In this document: positions 23,735 to 35,381 of the stretch, piece after piece
Layout: each line of letters starts with the position of its first letter
Numbering within the stretch: position 1 is the first letter of the stretch
Source: Membranipora membranacea
Taxonomy: Eukaryota > Bryozoa > Gymnolaemata > Cheilostomatida > Membraniporidae
DNA length: 64,000 bases
Assembly: GCA_914767715.1 (NCBI GenBank)
Contig: OU612074.1
Span: forward strand, 5,533,501-5,597,500
Direction of reading: 5' to 3'
Made by a program: the position numbers and the translations under genes
Notes under the pieces: model-generated
Told to the model about the DNA's origin: nothing
Database searches by the model: none
What the model saw: the letters and a program-made list of their open reading frames with translations, nothing else

Positions 23735-23772
23735 GCAACTTGGCCCCTTCCAAACTTGGCCCGAGCCAAACT
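23735..23772. repeat. Isolated copy of the AACTTGGCCC motif
   Basis: AACTTGGCCCCTTCCAAACTTGGCCCGAGCC occurs in two adjoining pieces here, matching the unit of the array at 60.9-61.6 kb. A run of about a dozen G lies just downstream near 23805. Confidence 0.6.
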
Positions 23773-24063
23773 AATTATTGTCTTGTCTTGCCTTGTGCTA
23801 TGTGGGGGGGGGGGGAGGGTTGTGATATAAGACCGTACTCTCCAGAGAACAGGTGATCAACACCACTAGTGCTCAAAGACCCTGGAAAGTCTTTGATTAT
23901 TACTGATAGAACTCATCCTTGATGTTAGTAGGATGAGTAGTTCGAACAGTAGGTTTTTTGTGATTATAAGAGTTGCCTGAGTTTGAGATGTGTGTGATTT
24001 GTGAGAGTTGTCGATTATAGTTGATTTTGAGTTTTTGTTATATGTGGGTAGGGAGAAGCCAGG

Positions 24064-24150
24064 GTACATAACTAGAGACGAGAGCGGGGATTGAACCTGG
24101 GACCTCTCGCTTGACAGCAAAGGATATTTTGCGCTATCAAAGCTCCTTTA
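24064..24150 (-). repeat. tRNA-derived SINE head
   Basis: The minus strand carries a clear B-box-like CCCAGGTTCAATCCCC and an upstream A-box-like GCTTTGATAGCGCAAAA at tRNA-like spacing, followed by a tRNA-unrelated AT-rich body. The acceptor stem is not intact. It lies in an intron of the SLC17 pseudogene. Confidence 0.55.
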
Positions 24151-24430
24151 GCTAAAATATGTTGTCTTTTGTAAATAGGAAATATATTAGTTCTTGGACT
24201 TGGAGGATTTCTATGTGAATAGAACTTATTAGATGGTGGCTGGCCGACCTCTTATTACTTCTCTGGATGACTTGGTGTAATATTCTGCATCTTCTGGTCG
24301 TGTCTAACGTTTTATTCTCCAGCTGCTCATCCAAGAATATCTAGTAAAGAATTGGAGTACATTGGTTACTGTAGTGATTCTACCAACAGAGGAAGCAAGG
24401 TGAGATTGCTCTCTTTTCTAGATATATTCT

Positions 24431-24743
24431 TAAACTACTGCTGCCACTCCTGCAAATTTGTGCTCATTGAATTCTGCATAGCTCCAAGATAATTAATTGA
24501 GAATTAAATCTCATAATTGTCACCTAATGGGCAAATAATTTGCACAAAATGATCTTCAAAATCAGGGCATGAAATATACGCACCAGCTAATGACGCGTAC
24601 AGTATGCACTAGTACGACGGGTGACTACGCATCGTCACTCACGTGCTGGTAGATAATTAATTTCATACCCTAATTTTTATTAGTATTGAGCTATACAGAA
24701 TTCTATAAGCACACATTTGGCTGTGTGGCAGCAGTGGTTTAAA
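24431..24743. mobile_element. TIR foldback element, second member
   Basis: The ends are TTAAACTACTGCTGCCAC and the complement GTGGCAGCAGTGGTTTAA; similarity continues for about 60 bp inward (GAATTCTGCATAGCTC against GAGCTATACAGAATTC). The tips resemble those of the element at 22837-23287, so the two may belong to one superfamily. A GC-rich core (ACGCGTACAG, ACGACGGGTGACTACGC) sits in the middle. Confidence 0.7.
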
Positions 24744-25095
24744 GACTACCCAAAGACCAATGTATGTTATAGTCAAGCAGTTACTAATGATACTTATGAA
24801 GCTCTACTGGGCATGAATTGTTGACGATCGAAAATTGCCTCCAATATGGGAAGGTAGCTCCAAATCTCTAAATTACGATGTCACAGTCTCTCGGAAGTGC
24901 TTGTTATTTGTATTGCACCTCCGGGAAACTGTGACATCATAACGCAGAGAATGGGATTTACCTTACCATGTGGGAGGCACTTTTTCCACCGTCAATAATT
25001 CATGCCAAGTACAGCATTGAACTTTTTACCATGCACATCTGACAAAACTTTATCATAAGTAACTGCCGGACTTTAACATGTATTTGTCTCCGGGT

Positions 25096-25245
<150 letters not shown>

Positions 25246-26076
25246 CATAACCTTATTCTCCCCTTTTGTGTTTTGTGAAATGATCGAATTGCTCCAAGCG
25301 CTTACCGGTGTTTTTGTCAAAAGGTAGGTGTGTTGGTTCAAGCCATAACATAAACTCACACATAACAAGTAACCCTATTTCGTAGGGTTACACCAGATAT
25401 TTGGGTGTATTACCCTTTGACACCAGATGACCCCATAACAACCCAACTTTCCACCTAAGAGCTCAGTGAAATGTTATTTTCTTAGGCCGCTGTCACTAGG
25501 TCTATTTCTCAACCTGTTATACCCGATTGCATTCAATTATTTGTTTTACATAATAGCGCTCCGTTTTAACACTTGCTAGAATTGGGCAAAACATTTTAAG
25601 AGCTCTGCCGACATTGGTGCTGTCCCATGATGCCAGCAACAGGTCTTCATGATAGCCAAGACCATCCAAGCCTGCAAGGTGAAGCACCACCATGTATCGG
25701 TCCCAGCCAACTTTATAATTGACACAATAAAGTTTCCATATCCATGCAATTGCCTTGTGTTCCAGCTGTTATGCATTCTACAGCCTTACTTGCTAATTAA
25801 AACTCCGAAATATAAGGCAAATAATTACATTCATTCTTTTTTTTATCATAAGAACAAAGAAGTGCCATGGAAACAGATTCTCACCTAACCTACAGTCTGG
25901 GCTATAACGGTAGCTTCAATGACATCAAATTTTGGATTTTATTTTACTTATACCAAACTTTTAGCTTATTTTAAAGAGGTGCTTGGTATGGATATCGAAT
26001 TGGTAAGTATTGCCTGCAGAAGCAGAGATCATTGAAATTTGTAATAAATTCTGACTCTAGGGAACCTATGTTGAAG

Positions 26077-26442
26077 ACTTACTTTCAGGCTGCTCTTTTG
26101 TGGCATATTTTATTCTCCATATTCTATTCTATGATGTGAGAAATTTCCAGCTTACGAATCTTAATATTGAGGGAGTTATGTACCTCAAATTTTCAAGGTG
26201 ATGACCGTCAATCGGCATTGGAAATCCCTGCACTACGTCATATTTATTATGAATAATTCCACTTACAATCTTACGAGTGTAAGTGGGTCTCGAACATAGG
26301 GCCTAGGGATCTGCAGGCAACGGCTTACCATTCAACCACGAGTTTCGGCCAATAAGATAGTGGTAGCGAGACCCACCAACATTGAATAGAATAAGGAGAA
26401 TAAGATATGACACAAGAGAGCAGCCTCAAAGTAAGTATTTAA
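26077..26442. mobile_element. TIR element with a tRNA-like core, third in the SLC17 introns
   Basis: Arm 1 begins ACTTACTTTCAGGCTGCTCT and arm 2 ends with its near complement; similarity covers about 60 bp including TTATTCTCC. The core at 26280-26346 resembles a minus-strand tRNA. There is no transposase frame. Confidence 0.75.
26280..26346 (-). repeat. tRNA-derived segment inside the TIR element
   Basis: Minus-strand A-box-like GTGGTTGAATGGTAAG and B-box-like TGTTCGAGACCC at tRNA spacing. The acceptor stem does not pair convincingly. It is a pseudo-tRNA or SINE head captured between inverted repeats. Confidence 0.55.
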
Positions 26443-28037
26443 ACATTCCCTCCCTCATAATTCAACTTACACTGCACAACATATGAAAGTAGCAAATGCA
26501 CCTAGCTAGAAGTTGGGCTTCCAATTTTTTTCACCAGTATTTCATTTGCCAGACAATTTGAATAATGTATAATTAGAGTGAGTGAGAAAATTCTGATGTA
26601 GCTTTCCGTCCCTCTTGCATGAACCAGCTTACGTCAAGCACCCTTACCTCAAGCAAATTAATTTGCTACTGCTGGAATGTTACTACAAACTGTCTCAGAT
26701 TGAAAATAAGAAGTATGATCATATTAACGCATTGAGCCTGAAAAATGAACTTATTTTCACGGCATTTATGGTAACTCAAGCGCCATTTACATTTGCACCA
26801 AATACACTATTTTTTTTTTTTAGAATCGACTATACTCAACACTACCTTACATCGCTGTGGTATTCACTTCGCTTCCGTTTTCATTACTTATTGATTACTT
26901 GAGACTAAAACAAGTAATATCTACTCTTACTGCAAGAAAACTGTCAACTGTTCTAGGTAAGAATTTGATGCCGTTTTTTCCCCCTCCCCTTTTTACTCTC
27001 CTGATATTATTGTAACTACACACTGGTCCATAGCAGGGGTTGTATTTCAGCATGAGTTGTTTGACTCATAACGGTGAGTCTTTATGAGCTCATTTGGTAG
27101 TGAATAAGAATCTAAGTTCTTTTGAAAGTGTCAGTCCGACTAGGCCAGGTTTGGTACGGTTTTAAAGATCTCAAACTGAACAGTCATAAGAACATAATTT
27201 TATAATAAAACAGCATGTGAGCCTAATTGCTGTAACACTGCTGCAAAATCTGAAAATTGGGATCACAGTGGATCATAGTGATTTATTGCCTCCACCTGAC
27301 CACTATGATCTTCTTTGAGCCTCTCTAATATTTAAAAAAAACTAAAATGTTATTTTGCACGAAATGATTTTTACTATTATTCTTATTCTCCCTTTGAACT
27401 CACTATATTCGAATATATTATATTCACTTTTCTAATAGGAATGACCCATTAATAAGAAACTGAGATTAAAAAAATCCATCTGTATATTTCCAGCTATGAT
27501 TTTCCCTGTCGGATTTCTTCTTGGAGCGGCCTATATACCATGTCACGAAAAGTACCTAGGGATAATACTCATGACAGCAGCAGTGATGTTGATGGGTTTG
27601 AGAGTTGCTGGTCAAAATGCCAGTAACCAAGATATTGCTGCCAGGTAATCCCTATTACAATTTACATAGGGATTATAAAAAAAAAATAACCATACAGTGT
27701 TTCTCAAAGCTGGAATTTTGCGCAGACCGTCTTATAATGTAGAATGTACATATCTTCATAATACGTTCAACTACTGTCACTTTACAATAATTGTTGAGCC
27801 AAAGATTAATCATGTTTTTGTCTGATCTCAGAATCCTAATCTAAAACTCTCAAATATTTTTTACAGGGGACCACAGATGAATGGAGAACAGTATTCTATA
27901 TACTTGGAGCAGTTCAGCTTTTTGGTGGCATCTTTTATCTTACAATTGTCAGAGGGGAAACTCAAGATTGGGCTAAAACGAATTCTGGCACAGAAACTGA
28001 CAATCTTATAAACAATGCACAGAGCAACGCACCATGA

Positions 28038-30080
28038 ATAGAAAACAATCACACTTAACACACATGAGAAATCACAACTTTACCAAAAGTGTTATCTTCA
28101 TTGTCAGTTCGTTGTACTAAATCTGATATTGTATATCAGATCAGTTAAATACATTTTTCAATGTATTTAGATCGATAATCAATCAATCAATATTATTGCT
28201 GAAGTCCACACTGAGAAAACTTATGATGAAGAGTGTCGATGCTACCTCCTTCCTTTGTGTTTGTGCACAGAGAAATTGTTTAAATCTGAAAAAATTATCC
28301 GCAGAAAATATTGATCAAGGTGTCAGGTGTAGATAATTGACCATTGCCTCAGGTACCTCAGAAATTAAGTACTTGGCGAGATTAGTTTGCACATCATTCC
28401 TGATAAAAATCAAGTCTACATCTTACATCAAAATTTTACTTTCCCGATGACAATTTCCAATTAAGTCATGATGATGTTAGAGTGTTGTAGTTGAATCTTA
28501 CAAAGATCAGCCCGATCTCACTTCCTTGTCTAGCCTGTCTGAACTACAAACAATCACTCTTCTTCATTTTATAAATTCTGATATAGTGTTTGATTTATTT
28601 GTATTTAATTGTTTGAATGATTCCAGAAATTTTTAACATGAGTTGAAATTCTTTTTGAGTATCTTTCCTTGTGAACTTTCAGTTTACATTTATTTGGTTG
28701 TAATTTTGCCATGATGAAGCTGTATAATTGTCGGCAGTGTTTTGCTCCTTTGATCCCGATTAACATTTGGGCTATCATTTTACTTTGTATATCACTGCTT
28801 ATTTTGATGATGTATGTATGTGTGTGTCCTAAAAATAGATCTTGCTGCTTGAAGTGCTGAGTCATAATGTGTCAGGGTTGTATGTACTGATGTTGAGTCT
28901 AAGATAATATATATGCTGTTACCAAGTATCTGACCCGTTCATTACCATTAAACCATCTACAATTCATATATTCCAGGGTTGTTTGGGGTTGAATGTCAAT
29001 GATACCAACTGCTAATTCCAATGTGATGCTGCAATTTACAGTTACCTGCCTCTGTTATCTAGCATTTTTACACACGATGAAAGATAATGGTAATAAGATG
29101 ACAATACTTTGGTAAATTTGTCCATTATAAAGAACAAGTTTGTTTCAAGTTATTTTGCAGTGTGGGAGATGTGATTTAAAATCACCAGCAAATATTAATG
29201 TATTAATCCTCATCATATTTCTAGATATGTTATGCTGGATGCAGTGTGCCGACAAAATTGAGACAAAGTAAGAAGTTGAGACAGTCAGTTAATGTTCAAC
29301 CAGCAGTAATACTAAGCAAGGTCATTTAGAATCTAACTATCAAATTTATAAGGATTCATTCTTTTGTTTACTTTGGGATATTGGTTGAAGTCTCAACTAG
29401 AAAATCAGCAAGAGCAGACAGAATCCTAATTTTGCAGACGACTTGTGAAAATATCTCATCGAACGTACTGTGGGTACTGACGATCTATGCAGATCCAACT
29501 GCGAAGTACCTATTTAAGTATTTATCCGATTCTAGTAAGGTGATCATCAAAGTTTACACTACAAGCGTGTCTAAAATAGCCAAAAAACATATAGACAAAA
29601 TAAATATGTTCAATAGAAGACTCGTGTGCGAAGCTTATTGTTAATTTATGATCTAGCTAGATGACATAGCGTTGGTAATTAAAATTTTCAGGATATTCAT
29701 TTTTATCATAGGAAAACATTGATTGACACTTTTGAATGGCAATTCATCTGATTAATCTTATTAATTTATCTAATTAATTAATTAATCTGATTACTCTAAG
29801 AGATCTGTTTAAATTAGAGCCTTCAAAATATAATCTTTTAGACAATATTATAGCGTCCTGTTATAACAGCTTACCTTCAACCCTGCATGCCACTAAGGCG
29901 GTAAGTTTATTCAAAATTAATTCTTCCAAACATTCATTTTCCCAGATAACATGATAATAGTTTTTCTGTCAATATACTATTGAAGTATCTTTCTTTTAGG
30001 GCTAATATTGTAAAACATTCTTTGAGAATGAAAATTATGCCAATAAAGGATTAAAGAAAGAAAATGATGTAGAGACTTGG
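28038..30080. other. Intergenic, no gene seen
   Basis: Follows the SLC17 pseudogene. Several short frames without splice support or motifs. No tandem repeat apart from TTAATTAA-type low-complexity sequence near 29765-29785. Confidence 0.5.
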
Positions 30081-30086
30081 CATTAC

Positions 30087-30150
30087 ACGGTACTTTTGGT
30101 CGGCTACATATTGGTAACCCTGGCTACAATTTTGACTCGGGTAGCAGCTA
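30087..30150 (+). pseudogene. Second SLC17 exon fragment
   Basis: Encodes VLLVGYILVTLATILTRVAA and ends at a GTGAGTG donor. It parallels the end of the SLC17 pseudogene exon 3 (FLIGYILLSMATILTPFAA, donor GTAAGTG) with roughly 70 percent nucleotide identity by eye, donor included. The upstream half of the exon is no longer recognisable and no further exons were found, so this is a decayed tandem copy. Confidence 0.5.
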
Positions 30151-30717
30151 GGTGAGTGTGCAAAGCAACCATTCAATTTTCAAATGAAGCCATCTATTGT
30201 TGTATGGAATTAAAGTTGACTTATTTTACTTTATTGAAAAATATTATTGAAATAAACGCAGGTTTGGTGAGGTTTAGTAGCAGCACCAACCAATGATTTT
30301 GTTTTATATATCATTGGAAAGCTCATATGATATTGTTGTTTGTTATGAATGTTGAATGAGGGCTGATGCAGTACGTGTTTGATTGATGTAGAATTATCTT
30401 CACTTGGGGTTGTAGCTTATAGTGAGAGGTTTAAATAAACATGTTGACTTGTAGAGGGTTAAACACTAGCTGATTCATGTTCTATTGAATACTACATAGC
30501 ATGCATATAAAGGATTAAAATGATTGTGGGGTCAGAGGTTAACAATTGTAAAAATGATTCATACTATATTTGCCCCTTATTTCTTTGATCAAAATTGGTC
30601 TCTCAAAAGAAAACTCTAATAATAACCAAATAAAACTCGTTTTGTTTCAAACACACATGTGTGGGAAAACTGATTCACAAAAGATTAAATTGCATAAATA
30701 TAATATTGCATGGTAAA

Positions 30718-31050
30718 AAGATGCTGGCTGCTATAAGAAAATAAGACGCACTAAGTCACGCAAAAGGAATGCCTATCGTGCCACAGCCAGCAATGCAGCA
30801 GCACAGGAAGACAGACCACTACACAGTCCCCCCGCCACTCTGGTAGAGCAAGGACCAAGACATGAGCGAGACCCCGCAGCAACAGGAGTTCCCACACAGG
30901 TCACAGGGAACAGGCCCAGCATATATCGACAAAATGGGTGCGCAGTCCAAACGCCCAATCCACAATCCACAGGCAGGAGTACCAACACTAAGCATCCCCA
31001 GACGCAGGCGCTCATCAACATGGCATCACAACTCCTAAATATGATTGGCT
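30718..31050 (+). other. GC-rich start-less open frame, possibly a retroelement ORF remnant
   Basis: One frame is open for about 110 codons without an early ATG, in an island clearly richer in C and G than its surroundings. It starts with a basic stretch (KKIRRTKSRKRNAYRA), is rich in Q, P, T and N, and ends INMASQLLNMIG before TAA. It is followed at once by a 73-bp minisatellite and a CTAAT tail. This could be the end of a LINE ORF1 or a captured exon; I do not recognise the family. Confidence 0.35.
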
Positions 31051-31118
31051 AAAGGTCACTTGACTAATGCTATTTATAAATTGTTAACTGCTATTATTAC
31101 TGGCTATTGTTAAGCCTG

Positions 31119-31850
31119 CTATTGATAAGTACCCTCCCGGTACAGGTAATGCTATGCCAAGCCTACACGGTTGGCTGTTTATAATCAAATGCTATTGATA
31201 AGTACCCTCCCGGTACAGGTTATACTATGCCAAGCCTACATGGTTGGCTGTTGATAATCAAATTCTATTGATAAGTACCCTCCCGGTACAGGTAATGCTA
31301 TGCCAAGCCTACATGGTTGGCTGTTGATAATCAAATTCTATTGATAAGTACCCTCCCGGTACAGGTAATGCTATGCCAAGCCTACATGGTTGACTGTTGA
31401 TAATCAAATTCTATTGATAAGTACCCTCCCGGTACAGGTTATGCCATGCCAAGCCTACATGGTTGGCTGTAGATAATCAAATTCTATTGATAAGTACCCT
31501 CCCGGTACAGGTAATGCTATGCCAAGCCTACATGGTTGGCTGTTGATAATCAAATTCTATTGATAAGTACCCTCCCGGTACAGGTTATGCTATGCCAAGC
31601 CTACATGGTTGGCTGTTGATAATCAAATTCTATTGATAAGTACCCTCCCGGTACAGGTAATGCTATGCCAAGCCTACATGGTTGACTGTTGATAATCAAA
31701 TTCTATTGATAAGTACCCTCCCGGTACAGTTAATGCTATGCCAAGCCTACATGGTTGGCTGTTGATAATCAAATTCTATTGATAAGTACCCTCCCGGTAC
31801 AGGTAATGCTATGCCAAGCCTACATGGTTGACTGTTGATATTACTGATAA
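31119..31850. repeat. Minisatellite, 10 units of 73 bp
   Basis: Units start every 73 bp from 31119 to 31776 with CTATTGATAAGTACCCTCCC. Each contains GGTACAGGTAATGCTATGCC and ACATGGTTGGCTGTTGATAA. Copies differ at a few sites (TTGGCT/TTGACT, GGTAAT/GGTTAT). No long open frame runs through. Confidence 0.97.
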
Positions 31851-31979
31851 ATTCCATTATCTATTTTGTCTATTTTTTTATTTAGTCGTATCCGCTAAAT
31901 TCGTGTCCTCATGCCTCGCCCTATCAAATAATTCAGAATGTTGGCCCTGTATTTACTCAAGACTGTATAAAGGTTTGCC

Positions 31980-32004
31980 TAGCTAATCTAATCTAATCTA
32001 ATAT
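31980..32004 (+). repeat. CTAAT microsatellite tail
   Basis: About four CTAAT units follow TTTGCCTAG. Such pentamer tails are typical of the 3' end of some non-LTR elements, which would make the minisatellite above part of a 3' UTR. Confidence 0.5.
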
Positions 32005-32234
32005 AATGATGCCTAAAATGATACTTGTGATTATTATAGTTACTAATTACTAGACTAATGGTTGAATAATAATGCTAGAAATAATAAGTGATTATGATGT
32101 AATGCATGTAAATATGATCTCTTTTTTTTTCAGCAGTTCTAAGGTCACCACTGCATTTACAAACTCTTCCCTTCTCGCTAGACATTGCTTCAAACTAAAT
32201 TCACCTTTGATTTTATTTCATGTTCTCTATTTAT

Positions 32235-35200
32235 TTTCTTTTTTTTTCAGATTTTGGGGCTTTTCTTTCCCTTTCTGGCATAATAATCCGCAATTAGACT
32301 ATCTGGGATATTTTCTGCTGGTTCCTATGTTCTATCTTTATAACCCTTCCACTTCACTTTATAGTACCTTGTACCCTTCTTCACAAATGAACCAAGTAAA
32401 CACTCAACAATATAGAATTCAGCTGTCTGACCCGGATAACCCACTGCGACCGGTTGCGGGGTAGAAACAGGCGCAGGCATGTCTTGCGTCAAGTTAGCAG
32501 GTGTGGTCGTTGGCTCAGAATCAGACTGGTCAGAATCGACAGGGTCGTGTACATTGATATCAGGAACTTCTGGTATGATATTTGAGCTGAAAAATGGTTT
32601 GGTCGTTGATTCGCCCCTTCACGAGTTTAGGATCGCTACATCTACGTAGTGTATAGGTGCAGTTTGAATACGCTGATATAATCATGTATGGCCCAAGCCA
32701 CCTTTTGCACAGCTTTGGGGTGAGACCAGGTTCCGTTCTAGAACAGTATAACCAAACACGGTCTCCAGAAGTGAATTTAGGTAGCTCTGCGTTGTTGGCT
32801 CGATCATATTGTGATTTGTAAACTCTCTGGGCTGACAGAATATTTCCTCTCGCCACTTCACAAGCACATTCCAAGTTTGATATAAGGACATTCATGTAAG
32901 CAGAATAATCTGGACCTCGCGGTGACACAGGCAGCAGCTCATTATCTACAGGGAAACTCATCTCCTTACCAAAAACCAGCTGTGATGGCGAAAATAGAGT
33001 AGATTTTGCCGCAGGAGTTGCTCTGTAGGCTGCCATAATGCTTGGCAACAGCTCTGGCCAGTTTTGCTGATTTTTGTTAGTCATAGCCCTAAGCTGTGTT
33101 ATGATAGTAGAATTCATACGCTCGCAAGCAGAATTTGTTTGGGGATGGTACGGTGTGGTATTAATTTTCTTGATCTGGAATAATTTACATAGCTCTGTCA
33201 GCAGAGTGGACATAAAGTTCTGAGCTTTGTCAGTCACAATAGCAGATGGCGCACCATAACGGCATATGATCTCATTGTATAGTATTCTTGATACTTCAGT
33301 GGCTTCCTGGGTTTTCAAAGGGAAGCATTCTGGCCATTTTGTGAATGAATCTACTATAAGTAGTATGTGTTTGTAGCCGTCTACATCTTTGATAGGGCCC
33401 AAAAAGTCCAGATGAATTCTGCCAAATGGTTCCGCAACTGGTAACGGCTGTAATGGAGGTATTTTGTCCTTCCTAAAATTTCTCTTGCTTTGCTGACAAA
33501 TTTCACATGATTTTACATAGTAGACCACATCCTGATACATGGACTGCCAAAAATATTTTCTCCTTATCAGTTGGTAGGTGCGGTCAATCCCTTGATGACC
33601 AGCTGTGACTACATTGGTATGATTTCATTACTGTTGTTTTTAGATTTGATGGGATTACCAATTGTTTCATTATATCCATATTCCTACCCCTTAGTTGATA
33701 AATGTTGCAAAGCACCCCATCAGAAATGACCATATCCTTTGATCTTGATATAACAAGTCTTGCAGTCTTGTCATCATCTGGTACTTTACTATCAACTAGG
33801 TATTCCATGTATGGTATTAAAGCTGGATCACCCTTTTGATCCTTTGACATGTTCATGAAATCAACAGCAGCGGCTGTTATTGTATTAATGCTTTTGCACC
33901 CATATTCTATATCGTATGTGTATTTAGCAGGCCCCCTACTTTGTTTGTCTGCTTGTGATTCACCGTTAATGTCTGATTCACCCAAAATTGTGGTGAGCGC
34001 AAGAAGGTTGTCAACAAGGCCAAGCGATGTTTGTGGTTCTGTTTGCTCATAAGGCCTCCTGGAAAGGCAATCAGCATTGGTATTAGTTTTCCCACTTTAG
34101 TGTTTGATGTCATAGTTGTACGGCTGAAGCAATAGTGACCAGCGACCTAGTCAACCATTTGAGGCTACTGTGGTCAGTGAGCACCAAAAAGTGTTTATCT
34201 GCAAGGTAATGTTTGTATTTCTCTACTGCTGTAACCAGGGCTAGTCCCTCCTTGTGTGTTATAGAATAATTTTGCTAAGCCCCTCTATATGATCGCCCAC
34301 CATATTCAATAACAGTTTCTGCTCCATGTGAATCAACCTGGCCCAATATGCAGCCAATTGCAGTGTCAGAAGCATCAGTGTAAACCACAGGTTTATGGTC
34401 AGGATTCGGTAATGTCAATATTGGTGCTGATATCAATGCTTTCCTTATACTTACAAATGCTGCCTGATGTTTATCTTGCCACACAAAATCCTCATCCTTT
34501 TTCAGGGTAAGGAGTTCATGCAGTGGATTAGCTATAGTGCTGAACTTTGATATGAATCTCGAATAGCAGTGAGCCATGCCAAGGAAAGACCTTACATCCC
34601 TCACACAAGTTGGAATTGGAATTTCAAGCACCGCTTTAACTTTATCAATATTCACAGATAATCCCTTGTCACTTATTTTATAGCCAAGATATGGGACCTC
34701 GGAGCAAGCAAATTTACATTTGTCTGGATGCAGTTTCAGGTTAGCCTGCTCCAAGCGGTCAACACTTGTTTTAGGTGTGTTTTATGATCATCCCAGGTCT
34801 CAGAAAATACAACAATATCTTCGATAAATGCCAGACAATGCTTCCAGCTTTTGCCTTTCAACGTCTTAGACATCACAGCTTGGAATGACATGGGCATATT
34901 CATTAGTCCAAAGCTACACCTATTAAAGGTGTACACTCCGTCATGAGTAATAAAACTCGATTTTTCTTTGGTTTCAGGGTCTAGTGGGACCTGATAGAAA
35001 GCACCTTTGAGGTCTAACACACTAAATACCTTCACTTTAGCATGACCTAAGGGTTCAACGACCTCTGTGAAGTTTGGTAATGGCCATATCATTGGTTTTG
35101 TGACTGCATTGATTTTGCGGTAATCTACTGCCATTCGCCATGATACACCGTCCGCTTTCTTGCACATCACTATCGGGCTGCACCATTGGCAGTAATCATT

Positions 35201-35381
35201 TTCATAAATGATACCTAGGTCTAGCAGTTCTTTGACCTGCCGTGTTATCTCTTGTTTTATTTCTGGAGATGATTTATAAGGGAACAACCTGACAGGAATG
35301 GCATCTCCAGTATCAATTTTGTGGCTATGCAAGTTTGTACATCCTAATTCAGCCCAAGACTTTCTGTTTATGATTATCACA
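32235..35381 (-). mobile_element. Ty3/gypsy LTR retrotransposon with chromodomain, decayed and 5'-truncated
   Basis: In transcript order on the minus strand: reverse transcriptase (35380-34736; WRMAVDYRKINA, FSVLDLKGAFYQVPL, and FIEDIVVFS where YxDD is usual), RNase H (34754-34275; VVYTDASDTAIGCIL, then YKHYLADKHFLVLTDHSSL in a shifted frame), integrase (33985-32560; zinc-finger-type CEICQQSK, core Asp in HLDFLGP, Asp in VTDKAQNF, Glu in NSACERMN, then a WLGPY GPY/F motif) and a C-terminal chromodomain (about 32425-32260; FYIVECLLGSF, YYKVKWKGY). Frames shift near 34745, 34270, 33600 and 32590, and a TAG at 32325-32327 sits where the chromodomain Trp is expected. Gag and protease are missing and I found no LTRs. 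The element is inactive; the chromodomain points to the chromovirus branch. Confidence 0.93.

Noticed and set aside
30773-31021. Minus-strand 82-codon frame with a hydrophobic Cys-rich product
   Set aside because: It is the antisense of the more plausible plus-strand frame in a GC-rich island, where open frames arise easily on both strands.
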